From the NCBI GenBank assembly GCA_035275065.1, contig DATENM010000090.1, positions 62,001 through 126,000 on the forward strand: a stretch of 64,000 nt of DNA, written 5' to 3'. Of the stretch, positions 1 through 8,559 are shown piece by piece. Position numbers and translations under genes: made by a program. Within the stretch, counting starts at the first letter, position 1. Every line of letters begins with the position of its first letter. The stretch is from Blastocatellia bacterium. GTDB taxonomy: Bacteria; Acidobacteriota; Blastocatellia; UBA7656. Below the pieces are notes generated by a model. That model did no database searches and was not told where the DNA came from. It saw nothing but the letters and a program-made list of their open reading frames with translations.

Positions 1-350
1 GAGACGCCGTTGAAGACGATCTGATCGGGGCGAAAGCCGACTGTGCGCGCTTTGTGCAGCTCGCCGCCGGAATTGACTTCGATGTCGCCACCGGCGCGGC
101 GCACCGCCGCCAGCACGGCCATGTTGGAGTTCGCCTTCGAGGCATAGCAGAGCTTGACCCGCGGATGCACGGCTTCGACGGCGCGGCGCAGGTCGCGCAC
201 ATGATTGGCGATGCGCTTTTCGGAGAAGACGTAGAGCGGCGTGCCGAACTGCTCAATCAGCGTGACGGTGTCCAGGCCATCAACGGTGAGGTGGCCGGCG
301 CGCGCTTCGAGATAACCATCGATCTGCCAGCCCGCGGATTGCTCTGCCAT
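1..350 (-). CDS. lysA: Diaminopimelate decarboxylase, N-terminal part (cut by window edge)
   Basis: This PLP enzyme of fold type III makes L-lysine from meso-diaminopimelate in the cytoplasm. Only the first ~116 residues lie in the window; the gene runs off the left edge. Visible are the N-terminal GTPLYVFSEKRI segment and the YASKAN motif whose lysine carries PLP, followed by GGDIEVNSGGEL, all typical of LysA. The ATG at 350 is preceded by a good ribosome binding site (AAGGAG, about 5 bases upstream). The related ornithine or arginine decarboxylases are less likely, because the GTPLYVF and VNSGGEL motifs fit LysA best. No partner lysine gene is visible. Confidence 0.88.
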   Translation of the reverse strand, partial: MAEQSAGWQIDGYLEARAGHLTVDGLDTVTLIEQFGTPLYVFSEKRIANHVRDLRRAVEAVHPRVKLCYASKANSNMAVLAAVRRAGGDIEVNSGGELHKARTVGFRPDQIVFNGV

Positions 351-438
351 GAACGCTCCTTATGATAATCATTTAAAGAGTGATTGTAAGTGAGCGGCGC
401 GCGGCAGAGCAAATTTATGCGCGATTGAAGGGAATTAA

Positions 439-876
439 CCACAGAGGCACGGAGACAAGGAGGCACAGAGGCTATAGCACCAATCGCCGAATGCCAGCCT
501 TCATCACCGGGACATAGAAGTTTAGGATCAAGCCGATTGGCAATCCCGACAGGCGCAGGTAGGTCAACATCTGGGCTTCGTGAACTGGCGCGATGGCGTT
601 CACGCACTTCAATTCGATGATGACCTTACCGGCAACGACGATGTCCAGGCGATAGCCTTGTTCGAGCTTAACACCCTTGTATTCAACCGAAATTGCTTTC
701 TGTCGTTCGAATGGCAAGCCGCGTAATTCAAATTCCCGACAGAGACACTTCTCATAAGCTGACTCCAGCAGCCCCGGCCCAATTGACGATGCACCTCAAT
801 AGCTGCTGCAATGATTTTCTCGGTCAGCTCCTTCTCGAGAAACATCTCTGTGCCTCCGTGTCTCTGTGTCTCTGTG
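439..876. repeat. Inverted octad-repeat element enclosing the GxxExxY gene (element a)
   Basis: The left arm (439-470) and right arm (846-876) are built from degenerate ~8-base units of the GGAGACAC/GGAGGCAC type and are inverted complements with a few mismatches. The right arm ends at the start codon of the enclosed minus-strand gene, and the left arm begins one base past its stop codon. The gene therefore fills the whole loop. The architecture matches the smaller gene-less elements elsewhere in the window. Confidence 0.85.
472..845 (-). pseudogene. GxxExxY family protein (PD-(D/E)XK nuclease-like), frameshifted
   Basis: The product belongs to the GxxExxY family, assigned to the PD-(D/E)XK nuclease superfamily; its cellular role is not established. 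The first frame reads MFLEKELTEKI..AAIEVHRQLG and is lost at about 776-780. The rest, from LLESAYEKC through FERQKAISVEYKG to LDIVVAGKVIIELKCV and NFYVPVMKAGIRRLVL, continues in another frame. One missing G in the run at 776-780 explains the break: restoring it gives the GLLESAY signature of the family. The D-x9-ExK pattern (LDIVVAGKVIIELK) is the likely nuclease core. The intact length would be about 124 residues, normal for the family. It may be a true pseudogene or a sequencing error in a homopolymer. Confidence 0.8.
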
Positions 877-888
877 TTTATCCCCTCC

Positions 889-2049
889 TTACAACACCGC
901 AGTCTCATGAAGCAGTTGGCCCGTGCGGAAGCGTTCGATGCCGAGGGCGCGGGCGTCAATCGTGCGCGGCTCGCCGTCGAGAATCCACTCCGCCGCGACG
1001 CGGCCCGACGCCGGCGAGTGCATCACGCCGTGGCCGCTGAAGCCATTCACCAGGTAAAAGCCGGCGACTTCACTCGCCGGCCCGATGATGGCATGATGAT
1101 CCGGCGTCACTTCGTAGAGACCGGCCCAGCAGCGCCGCGGGTTGACTTCGGCGTCGGCGAATGCCGGAACGCGCGCCGTCGCCCGCGTGAGAATCTTTTC
1201 AATGAACTCGTCATCGAACGTCATGTCGTAAGTGAATTCGTCACGGCCATCGTGCCACGCCAGCAAGACGCCTGCGCCCTCGCGCCGAAAGTGAAAGCCA
1301 TCCGTCATATCGATGACCATCGGCAGACGCGCCGGAATCGCGTCGAAGGCTTGCGTGTGAACCAGCTTGCGCCGCAGCGGCTCGACCGGCAACTGAACGC
1401 CGACCATTGCGGCAATCAATTTAGCCCACGGCCCGGCGGCGTTGACGACGACAGGCGTGGCGATGTCGCCGCGCGAGGTGCGGACGCCTGTGACGCGGCC
1501 CTGGTTAACGTCAATGCCGGTGACTTCGGTGTCGAGCCAGACACGCGCGCCGCGTTCTTTGGCGCGCTGCGCGAAACCGACCATGACGCTGTAGGGATCA
1601 ACAAAGCCATCGGTTGGGCAGAAGCTGCCGCCGAGAATGTCATCGCTGATGATCTGCGGAATGATGCTGATGATATCGTCGCGGCTCACAGCCTGCACGT
1701 TGGTCAGCCCGTGCGCCGCTTGAATCCGCCGATTGGTTTCCAGGTAATCGAGGTGCGCCTGCCGCGTGGCAATGAACAGGTAGCCGTGCGGGCGGTACTG
1801 CGCCGTGTGGCCGGTCAGCTCTTCAAAGCGCGAGAAGAAATCAATCGCGTAGCGCGACATCGCGATGTTGACGGCGGTGGCGAACTGCGCGCGCACGCCG
1901 CCGGCGCTCTTGGCCGTCGAGCCTAAGCCTTGCTGCGCGGCGCGCTCGACAATCAGCACATTCGTGCAGCCCAGATCAGTGAGGTGATAGGCGACCGACG
2001 AGCCGACAATGCCGCCGCCGATGATAACCACGTCCGCGGTTTCTGTCAT
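889..2049 (-). CDS. FAD-dependent oxidoreductase of the DAO family (sarcosine/glycine oxidase-like)
   Basis: The 386-residue protein starts with the Rossmann motif VIIGGGIVGSSVAYHL that binds the ADP part of FAD. It has the DAO-family GSTAKSAGGVRAQF segment that follows it, and a C-terminal GFSGHGVMHSPASGRVAAEWI block typical of sarcosine oxidase beta subunit or glycine oxidase-like enzymes. It should oxidise an N-methyl or primary amino acid, passing electrons to oxygen or another acceptor; the substrate cannot be told. No signal peptide is seen, so it is cytoplasmic. The ATG at 2049 is the only sensible start, because the FAD motif begins eight residues later. It lies just downstream of a kinase gene on the same strand (57-base gap). 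Confidence 0.85.
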   Translation of the reverse strand: MTETADVVIIGGGIVGSSVAYHLTDLGCTNVLIVERAAQQGLGSTAKSAGGVRAQFATAVNIAMSRYAIDFFSRFEELTGHTAQYRPHGYLFIATRQAHLDYLETNRRIQAAHGLTNVQAVSRDDIISIIPQIISDDILGGSFCPTDGFVDPYSVMVGFAQRAKERGARVWLDTEVTGIDVNQGRVTGVRTSRGDIATPVVVNAAGPWAKLIAAMVGVQLPVEPLRRKLVHTQAFDAIPARLPMVIDMTDGFHFRREGAGVLLAWHDGRDEFTYDMTFDDEFIEKILTRATARVPAFADAEVNPRRCWAGLYEVTPDHHAIIGPASEVAGFYLVNGFSGHGVMHSPASGRVAAEWILDGEPRTIDARALGIERFRTGQLLHETAVL

Positions 2050-2106
2050 AAGGTTTTTCCGGCTGCGCGACGGCTCGTGGGCTACGCGGCGCGTTGAGGC
2101 GTTTGA

Positions 2107-4539
2107 TTACTCGCCTTCGACGAGCTTCTGGAAGCGCGGGTCGTCGCGGAGTTTGTCGAAATCGGGGTCTATTCGGGCGCGCACGCGGTTGACCGCGGGC
2201 AGCTTCGAGATGGCGTCGGCGAGGTAGGTGAGCGCCTGGTCGGCATCGCCGCGCAGCGCGTGGAGGTTCGCCATGTAATAGTTCGTGAACGGCTCGGCGG
2301 CGCCGCGCGCCCGCAACTCTTCATAGCGCTTGATGCCGCTGGCGAAGTGGCGCTCGGCGGCGGCCTTTTGCCCTTGCCGCAAGTAAGCAGCGCCCATCTT
2401 CTGATCCAGCTCGATTAGCGCGCGGTGGCGCAGCGCATGGTCGCTCGACTGCAAAAACTTCAGCTCGTAGTTGTACTCGCGCAGCGCTTCGTCATAGCGC
2501 GCCTGGCAGTAATAGACATAGCCGAGGCGGCTGTGCGCGCCGACGATCTGCAAGCCTTCGCGTCCCGATATGTAGCGCTCCTGCAACTCGACGGCATCGC
2601 GCGCCACGGCTTCGGCGCGCTCGTAGTTGCCGCGCAGCGTTTGCAGGTAAGCCAGTTGCAAATAGGCGTAGCCGGCCTGTGGGTTGATGGCGATAGATTT
2701 CTCCAGCTCTTCGATGCCTTCGGCCAGCATCCCCTTGCCGACCCAGTAAGCGCGGCCCAGGCCCGAGTGCGCGCCCGCGTTGTTCGGCTCGATCTCCAGC
2801 GCCCGCTTGATGGCCGCAATCGCCTCGTCGTAACGACCGACACCAAGGTAGGCACCGCCGAGAAACTGGTGGGCTTGCGTGTGGCGCGGATTGATGGCGA
2901 TGGCGCGCTCTTCGCACTCGATGGCTTTCAGCGATAGCTCAGGCAGGCCGAGGAAGCTGCCTTTCAGGTCATAGATCGCGCCGAGGCCGGCCCAGGCATT
3001 CGCATAGTTCGGGTCTATCTCGATGGCCTTCTCGAAGAAGTAGATGCCGCGGTCGAGCGCGTCACGGCTCGCGGTTCGCAGGTTCATCATGCCGCGCGAG
3101 AACTGCTCGTAGGCTTCGACCGACTGGGTTTCGTCGCGCTCGATGGCGTTGATCTCCGAGGTGTTGAGACTGAGGTTCAATCCCTGGCTCAACTCGTAAA
3201 CGATCTTGTCTTGCAGGTCGAAGATATCCGCGATCCGCCCATCGATCTTGACGGTCTTGACGATCTCGCCGGTGCGCACATCGATGACGCGGGCGGTGAT
3301 GCGGATCATCTCGCCGATCTTCTGATAGCCGCCCGACAGTATCCAGCGCGCCCCGAGGTGACGCCCCAGGTCGGTGGCGATCACTTCGTCGGACTGCGCC
3401 AGCTGGCCGGAGCTGAGATTCTTCAGCGCCTCGAAGATGCGCTCGCGGCCAATGACCGCCAGGCCGCGAATCTTCTTCGAATCAGCGGTCACGGTTTCGG
3501 CGATGCCCGAGCCGATCCAGTCGTCCGCCGGCTCTTTGGTGATGTTGGCGAAGGTCATCACCGCGAGGGCATTCTCTAACCGTGTAGCCGCCATTACACC
3601 GGCGGCAGCGCCGTTGCTGAGCATCGCCGTCGCCTGATGCTCGGTCGGCGCGCCGGTGATGTTGCCCGTCTGCTTGTTGACTTGCAGGTCGCGTTGCAGG
3701 TTGCGCAGGTCTATGTACATCTCGCGCACCGCCTGATAGCGGTACGAGACATCTTTGGCGAGCGCCTTGCGGACGATGCGCTCCAGCTCGTGCGGCACCG
3801 AGTAATTGAAGCGGGCGATGGCCGGCGGCTCGTTGTGGACGATGGCGTCAATGATTTCGGTGGTGCTTACGCCGGCGAACGGCAAACGGCCCGTGAGCAT
3901 TTCGTAACTCACGATGCCGAGCGAAAAGATATCCGAGCGGTGGTCAACGTCGCGCCCAAGCGCCTGCTCCGGCGACATGTAAGAGACCGTGCCGGCGACG
4001 ACGCCGATGACCGTTTCGTGGCCGAGCGGTGTCGTCGTTTCGTTGCTGTCCGCGCCCGTCGGCGTCGGATGACTGATTTTCGCCAGCCCGAAGTCGAGGA
4101 CTTTCGTCACCCCCCGCCCGGTGAGCATGATGTTGGCGCTTTTGATATCGCGGTGAACGATTCCTAAGCCGTGCGCCTCGTCGAGCGCGTCGGCTACCTG
4201 CATGGCCACCTCAACCGCGTCGACAATCGGCAGCGGCCCGCGCTCAAGCTTTGCCGAGAGCAGATCGCCTTCGACGAACTCCATGACGATGAAGGTGGCG
4301 CCGTCCTCCTCGCCGATGTCGTGGATGGCGGCAACGTAAGGCGAGCGCAGCATTGATGCGGCGCGCGCCTCTCTGAAGAAACGCTCGCGCCGGTCAGGGT
4401 CATACTGATAAGAAGCCGGCAAGAACTTGAGGGCAACCGCACGGCCCAGGCGAGTGTCTTCGGCGCGGTAGACTTCGCCCATGCCGCCCGCGCCGAGCCG
4501 ATCCGTGATTCGGTAATGTAGTACGCTCTTGCCGGCCAT
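2107..4539 (-). CDS. Serine/threonine protein kinase with FlgO/TolB-like and TPR domains
   Basis: The 810-residue protein has an N-terminal Hanks-type kinase domain. Its glycine loop is GAGGMGEVY (17-24), with the ATP lysine at K38, catalytic HRDIKSAN (129-136), DFG at 149-151 and MSPEQ at 188-192. All catalytic residues are present. After a linker comes a segment LAVMTFANITKEPADDWIGS resembling the FlgO/TolB N-terminal fold. The C-terminal half is a run of TPR repeats such as EIDPNYANAWAGLGAIYDL. No membrane segment is obvious, so it is probably cytoplasmic and senses through the TPRs. It is a paralogue of the kinase at 40925 (shared ALKFLPASYQYDPDRR). Targets are unknown. Confidence 0.92.
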   Translation of the reverse strand: MAGKSVLHYRITDRLGAGGMGEVYRAEDTRLGRAVALKFLPASYQYDPDRRERFFREARAASMLRSPYVAAIHDIGEEDGATFIVMEFVEGDLLSAKLERGPLPIVDAVEVAMQVADALDEAHGLGIVHRDIKSANIMLTGRGVTKVLDFGLAKISHPTPTGADSNETTTPLGHETVIGVVAGTVSYMSPEQALGRDVDHRSDIFSLGIVSYEMLTGRLPFAGVSTTEIIDAIVHNEPPAIARFNYSVPHELERIVRKALAKDVSYRYQAVREMYIDLRNLQRDLQVNKQTGNITGAPTEHQATAMLSNGAAAGVMAATRLENALAVMTFANITKEPADDWIGSGIAETVTADSKKIRGLAVIGRERIFEALKNLSSGQLAQSDEVIATDLGRHLGARWILSGGYQKIGEMIRITARVIDVRTGEIVKTVKIDGRIADIFDLQDKIVYELSQGLNLSLNTSEINAIERDETQSVEAYEQFSRGMMNLRTASRDALDRGIYFFEKAIEIDPNYANAWAGLGAIYDLKGSFLGLPELSLKAIECEERAIAINPRHTQAHQFLGGAYLGVGRYDEAIAAIKRALEIEPNNAGAHSGLGRAYWVGKGMLAEGIEELEKSIAINPQAGYAYLQLAYLQTLRGNYERAEAVARDAVELQERYISGREGLQIVGAHSRLGYVYYCQARYDEALREYNYELKFLQSSDHALRHRALIELDQKMGAAYLRQGQKAAAERHFASGIKRYEELRARGAAEPFTNYYMANLHALRGDADQALTYLADAISKLPAVNRVRARIDPDFDKLRDDPRFQKLVEGE

Positions 4540-4624
4540 AGCCTCGCCCTAATGTCCTTGACAACCCGGTCATGAACATTATGACGTTTGGCTCGCCGTA
4601 CGCAAGACGGGGCGGCTGCGCCGC

Positions 4625-4748
4625 AAGGCAAAAGGCAAAAGTGGCAGAGCCGGATTAATAAATAGGCAAAGGTGCGGGATTAGAGCGAACGATCCTATCT
4701 ATTAACTCCCCTACCACCTTTTGCCTTTTGCCTTTTGCCTTTTGCCTT
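4625..4748. repeat. Inverted heptad-repeat element (element b, unit AAAAGGC)
   Basis: The left arm at 4625-4647 has about two units of GGCAAAA. The right arm at 4714-4748 has four to five TTTTGCC units, complementary to the left. The loop is about 65 bases and AT-richer. It sits between the SnoaL-like gene and the kinase gene, both on the minus strand, and ends 5 bases from the SnoaL stop codon. Confidence 0.8.
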
Positions 4749-4753
4749 ATTCG

Positions 4754-5248
4754 CTAGGGTGTCTTGGCGGCTTTGACTTCGCTGTGCCCGACGGCCACCC
4801 AGCGGCCGCCGCGATTGATCCAGACGGACGAACAGTAGGAGTCGCCCGAAAAATCCTGCCCCTTGTAATCGCCCTGCGAGTTCACTTTGTAGCTGAGGAT
4901 GGCTGTGTCGCCGCTCGGCATCGCTACCTTGATGTCGCTCAGGGTGTACGCCCGCAGTTTGACTTCACCGATCTGCTCGACCTCCATGTCGAGCGTGTGG
5001 ATGCCGTCTTCGGCAACGCCGACGTAATCGGCACTGAAGCTCCGCTTGAAGGTCTTGGCGTCGTTCTTCTTGACTGCTTCCCACAGGGCCTTTTCTTTGG
5101 CGATCAGCGCACGCTCAGTGGCCTTCTTGCTCATCCTCGGCTTGGCGCTGTTGGTGTTGGCGGTGTTCTTGTTCTCCGCGCCTTGCGCGAAGCCGAGCGT
5201 CGCAAGCGCGAGGAGCAGCGCGGCAGCGGCGACAAGTCGTCTTTTCAT
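4754..5248 (-). CDS. Secreted SnoaL/DUF4440-like (NTF2-fold) protein
   Basis: The 164-residue product begins with a signal peptide (MKRRLVAAAALLLALATLGFAQG) and a short Asn/Thr/Lys-rich spacer. The rest resembles the NTF2-like SnoaL/DUF4440 group: helix EKALWEAVKKNDAKTFKRSF, then SADYVGVAEDG, and the final strands SSVWINRGGRWVAVGHSE. Such proteins bind small ligands or act as enzymes; the ligand here is unknown. A strong AAGGAGG site lies 6-7 bases before the ATG at 5248. It is transcribed divergently from the RmlD-like gene; the 327 bases between hold the promoter noted at 5465 and little else. Confidence 0.7.
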   Translation of the reverse strand: MKRRLVAAAALLLALATLGFAQGAENKNTANTNSAKPRMSKKATERALIAKEKALWEAVKKNDAKTFKRSFSADYVGVAEDGIHTLDMEVEQIGEVKLRAYTLSDIKVAMPSGDTAILSYKVNSQGDYKGQDFSGDSYCSSVWINRGGRWVAVGHSEVKAAKTP

Positions 5249-5464
5249 GATGATCCTCCTTCGGGTGACAAGGGTTGTAGGTCAGTAGAGTCAGCGTTCG
5301 AGAATTCAACGCTGCCTTCGCCGCTTCAGCCGAAAGCTTGAACTCGAACCGCCTGAGAATCGCTTGAGCCTGAGTCGGCTGAACCTGAGGCTACGCACTA
5401 TAGCACAGCCCCGAAACGGCTTCAATCAGCGCCCTCGCGTCGCTCAGCCGCCCGCCGCGGCGCA

Positions 5465-5493
5465 TTGCCGTTCATCGGATTGGCAACTACAAT
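5465..5493 (+). promoter_or_regulatory. Sigma70-like promoter of the RmlD-like gene
   Basis: TTGCCG (5465-5470), a 17-base spacer and TACAAT (5488-5493) make a good sigma70-type promoter. It implies a transcript starting near 5500 and an ATG at 5576, and argues against the in-frame TTG at 5465 as a start. The remainder of the 5249-5575 gap shows no other clear site. Confidence 0.55.
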
Positions 5494-5575
5494 GCAGGTG
5501 GGCTGCGCCCGCATCGTTCGGTCTCAGCATTTCACGGCGCGGCAGAAAAGCGATTCAATCAACACTCATTCGATT

Positions 5576-6475
5576 ATGCGAGAGAACGACTCACCCACTC
5601 CCCCTGACGCCGGGCAGCGCCGCGCGTTGATTGCCGGCGGCGGCGGCCTGCTTGGCAGCAATATAACCAAACGGCTCGCGGCGTCCGGCTGGCAGGCGCA
5701 CGCCTTCACCCACGCCGAGCTTGACATTACCGACGCTGACGCGGTGCGACGCACGGTCGAGCGCCTGCATCCCGACGTGATCATCAACGGCGTCGCCACC
5801 GCTGACGTTGACCGCTGCGAGCGCGAGCCGGCATGGGCTTATGCGGTTAACGAGGGCGGCGCGCGCCACCTGGCCGAGGCGGCGCGCGCGGTCGGCGCCG
5901 AGATCGTTCATGTCAGCACCGACTATGTCTTTGATGGCACAAAGACGGGCTTCTACACGCAGGATGACGAGCCGCACCCGTTGAGCGTCTACGCACAGTC
6001 GAAGCTCGCCGGCGAGCATGCCGCCCGGGCTGCTTGTGAGCAATGTTACATTGTGCGGACATCGTGGCTGTTTGGCGTCGGCGGCAAGAACTTCGGTAGC
6101 CGTATCTTCGATTACGCGCGCCAGTTGCCGCGACTGAAAGGCGTCACCGATCAGACCTCGATTCCGACCTACGCGCCCGACCTGGCCCGGCGCATCGAAG
6201 AGATCGTCGCCCTGAAGACCTACGGGCTCTATCACGGCGTCAACAGCGAGCCGGCGTCGTGGTACGACTTCGCGCAACTGGCGTTTGAGATGGCGGGCCT
6301 AAAGGTCGAGATCGAGCCGGTGCGGCGCGCCGAGTTGAAGCAAGCGGCGCCGCGCCCGCAGAACACGGCCATGCGCTGCTTGCTGTCGGAACAGCTTGGG
6401 CTGGCGCCGCTGCGCGACTGGCGCGAGGCGCTGGCCGACTTTGTGGGCGAATTGAAGACGACGGGCGGCATTTGA
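5576..6475 (+). CDS. dTDP-4-dehydrorhamnose reductase-like sugar-nucleotide reductase (RmlD family)
   Basis: The protein of 299 residues is an extended short-chain dehydrogenase. It shows an N-terminal NAD(P) motif (GGGGLLGSNITKRL), the RmlD-typical ADVDRCEREPAWAYAVN and VSTDYVFDGTK segments, and the catalytic YAQSK (YxxxK) pair. RmlD enzymes complete dTDP-L-rhamnose synthesis for cell surface glycans. Here no rmlA, rmlB or rmlC is next to it, so the sugar nucleotide is uncertain. The start at 5576 was chosen because the preceding in-frame sequence is unlike the family and contains the promoter. It converges with malQ, separated by an inverted repeat element. Confidence 0.82.
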   Translation: MRENDSPTPPDAGQRRALIAGGGGLLGSNITKRLAASGWQAHAFTHAELDITDADAVRRTVERLHPDVIINGVATADVDRCEREPAWAYAVNEGGARHLAEAARAVGAEIVHVSTDYVFDGTKTGFYTQDDEPHPLSVYAQSKLAGEHAARAACEQCYIVRTSWLFGVGGKNFGSRIFDYARQLPRLKGVTDQTSIPTYAPDLARRIEEIVALKTYGLYHGVNSEPASWYDFAQLAFEMAGLKVEIEPVRRAELKQAAPRPQNTAMRCLLSEQLGLAPLRDWREALADFVGELKTTGGI

Positions 6476-6504
6476 CGAGAGAGTGACAAGGGACTAGAAG
6501 AAGG

Positions 6505-6596
6505 AAGTCAGGAGTCAGGAGTCAGAAGTCAGAATGAAGAAGGAAGTCGGCTGTCGCCGCCGCTTTCATTCTGACTTCTGACTCCTGACTCCTGAA
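6505..6596. repeat. Inverted heptad-repeat element (element c, unit TCAGGAG/TCAGAAG)
   Basis: The left arm (6505-6538) holds four TCAGGAG/TCAGAAG units; the right arm (6566-6596) is its inverted complement. The loop is about 27 bases. It lies between two convergent genes, and ends 11 bases from the malQ stop codon. It could end transcription from both sides, but no T-run follows either arm. Confidence 0.88.
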
Positions 6597-6607
6597 TACT
6601 CTCCGCG

Positions 6608-8137
6608 TCACTCCAGGTTGCGGCCATAGATCGCCGCCAGCTCTTTAAGCCGGCTGCTCGCTTCACCGGTGAGCGCGCCTTCTGTGTAGCGCCAGCCCCA
6701 GTTGCCTTCCTCGCTGGCCGGGATGTTCATGCGAGCTTCCGCGCCCAGTCCCAACACGTCTTGCAAGGGGATGATGGCGATGTCTGCGACGGCGGCCATC
6801 GCCGCGCGGATAAAGTCCCAGTTGATCTCTCGACCATCCGTATGCAAGTACTTGCGGCAATAGTCGCGCTCGCGCTCGGTCTGCTCGGCGTTTTGTGTCG
6901 AGCCTTCGCCGGCTTCGCGGGTGAACCAGCCGACGGTTGTGTCGTTATCGTGCGTGCCGGTATAGACCACTGTGTTCGGCACGTAGTTATGTGGCAGGTG
7001 GGTGTTGTCGCTCGTGCCGCCGAAGGCGAATTGCAGCACGCGCATCCCCGGCAACCCCAGATCGTCGCGCAGCACATGCACGTCGGGCGTAATCGTTCCC
7101 AGGTCTTCGGCGATCACCGCAATGTCGCCAAGCTCTGCGCGCAACGCCTGAAATAATTCGCGGCCCGGCGCTTCGACCCATTCCCCATGCTCGGCGGTCT
7201 CGTTGTCGGCGGGGACTTCCCAGCAGGCAGCGAAGCCGCGAAAGTGATCGATGCGCACAATGTCTACGGTGCGCAGCAGGGCGCGCAACCGCTCGACCCA
7301 CCAGCGAAAGCCGTCGGCCCGCATGCGCTCCCAGTTATAGATCGGGTTGCCCCAGAGCTGGCCTGTCTTGCTGAAGTAATCCGGCGGCACGCCCGCTACG
7401 ACTTGCGGCGAGCCGTCCGGGTTGAGCTTGAACAGCTCACGATTCGCCCAGACGTCCGCCGAGTTGTGCGCCACGAAGATCGGCACGTCGCCAATCACCT
7501 TGACGCCCTTCTGGTTGGCATAGGCTTTCAGCTCCAGCCATTGCTTGAAGAAAAGGTATTGATAAAACTCGTGCGCTTCGATCTGATCGCGCAACGCTTC
7601 GCGGGCGGCGGTTAGCGCCGGCCGGTCGCGGCCCGCCAGATTGGGCTCCCAGGTGTTCCAGGCCGCGCCCTCGTCCCGGTCTTTCAGGGCGCTAAAGAGC
7701 GCGTAATCGTCGAGCCATGCAGCGGCGTAGTGGCGAAAGCCGTTGAGCTGTTCGATGACGTTATGATTCTGCATGCGCTTGAAATTATCGTAGGCTTTCT
7801 GAAGCAGCGTCTGCTTATAGGCGATGACTTTGCCATAATCAACCCGCCGGCCGGCGAATTCCGGCACGTCGCGCAGATCATCCGCGGCGAGCAAGCCATC
7901 CTCTACCAAACGCTCAGGGCTGATGAGGTTGAGGTTGCCGGCGAACGCCGAAAAGCTCGAATAGGGCGAGTCGCCATAGCCTGTCGGGCCAAGCGGCATA
8001 ATCTGCCAGAGGCGCTGGTTGCCGGCTTCGAGATAATCGATAAACTGGTAGGCCGCCGGCCCCAGGTCACCGATGCCGAATCTGCCGGGCAGGCTCGTCG
8101 GGTGCAGCAGGATGCCGCTCGATCTAGCAAATCGCAT
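6608..8137 (-). CDS. malQ: 4-alpha-glucanotransferase (amylomaltase, GH77)
   Basis: The 509-residue enzyme disproportionates malto-oligosaccharides by moving alpha-1,4-glucan chains. It starts with RSSGILLHPTSLPGRFGIGDLG, a hallmark of bacterial MalQ. It has the GH77 catalytic signatures VRIDHFRGF (nucleophile Asp), IAEDLG (acid Glu) and GTHDNDTTVGWF. Full length matches the bacterial type. It is cytoplasmic and fits the neighbouring trehalose and glycogen enzymes. It lies on the opposite strand, so it is regulated separately from treZ. No maltose transport gene is seen. Confidence 0.95.
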   Translation of the reverse strand: MRFARSSGILLHPTSLPGRFGIGDLGPAAYQFIDYLEAGNQRLWQIMPLGPTGYGDSPYSSFSAFAGNLNLISPERLVEDGLLAADDLRDVPEFAGRRVDYGKVIAYKQTLLQKAYDNFKRMQNHNVIEQLNGFRHYAAAWLDDYALFSALKDRDEGAAWNTWEPNLAGRDRPALTAAREALRDQIEAHEFYQYLFFKQWLELKAYANQKGVKVIGDVPIFVAHNSADVWANRELFKLNPDGSPQVVAGVPPDYFSKTGQLWGNPIYNWERMRADGFRWWVERLRALLRTVDIVRIDHFRGFAACWEVPADNETAEHGEWVEAPGRELFQALRAELGDIAVIAEDLGTITPDVHVLRDDLGLPGMRVLQFAFGGTSDNTHLPHNYVPNTVVYTGTHDNDTTVGWFTREAGEGSTQNAEQTERERDYCRKYLHTDGREINWDFIRAAMAAVADIAIIPLQDVLGLGAEARMNIPASEEGNWGWRYTEGALTGEASSRLKELAAIYGRNLE

Positions 8138-8221
8138 GTCTTCCTCCGCTGGTCTGCGTCACAGGGAAATCCTACCACACGACAGCGTCGCATGAAGCCG
8201 CGGCGTACTGTATGAATTTAA

Positions 8222-8250
8222 TTGACACCCATTACATCAGGCTCGATAAT
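8222..8250 (+). promoter_or_regulatory. Strong sigma70-type promoter
   Basis: TTGACA (8222-8227), a 17-base spacer and GATAAT (8245-8250) form a near-consensus promoter reading into two small coiled-coil genes. It is one of the best promoters in the window, so those genes may be well expressed. Confidence 0.65.
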
Positions 8251-8271
8251 CCCACCAAGGAGGTAGCACAA

Positions 8272-8538
8272 ATGAGTGAAGACCCGACAAAGCCGCAAGC
8301 CGACGAGAAGTTCGACACCACGCCCGGCGTGACGGCGATACTCGAACGGATCAATCAAGTCCGCAACGAGATGCAACAGAACGATTCTCAGATCATCATG
8401 CAACTCCAGGCACTCCAGACCCAAGTGCGGATGATGGATCACAAGTTCGACATCCTCACGAAGGAATTGTTTGAGACCAAAGCTCAGGTGCGCGACACGC
8501 AGGCCAGGGTTGAGGAGCTGGAGCGCAAAGCATCGTGA
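8272..8538 (+). CDS. Small coiled-coil protein, paralogue 1
   Basis: The 88-residue acidic protein is not recognised. It begins MSEDPTKPQADEKFDTTPG and then forms a heptad-rich helix: VTAILERINQVRNEMQQNDS through MDHKFDILTKELFETKAQVR to VEELERKAS, which should make a coiled coil. It has no signal peptide, cysteines or membrane segment. The start at 8272 has an ideal AAGGAGG site 7-8 bases upstream. The next gene is a paralogue sharing the MS[ED]DPT start and the ILERIN core, 21 bases away. The pair follows a near-consensus promoter. They might be structural or scaffold proteins, but no function can be assigned. Confidence 0.75.
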   Translation: MSEDPTKPQADEKFDTTPGVTAILERINQVRNEMQQNDSQIIMQLQALQTQVRMMDHKFDILTKELFETKAQVRDTQARVEELERKAS

Positions 8539-8559
8539 CCACCAGGGAGGTAACACAAT

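Noticed and set aside
811..1926. Long plus-strand open frame (371 codons) opposite the FAD oxidoreductase gene
   Set aside because: The minus-strand protein has clear FAD motifs. The plus frame has no recognisable domain, is Arg/Asp-rich as GC-rich antisense frames are, and starts in a repeat arm.
5465..5575. In-frame TTG start for the RmlD-like gene
   Set aside because: The segment contains the promoter, and its translation does not match the family; ATG at 5576 is just before the conserved Rossmann motif.
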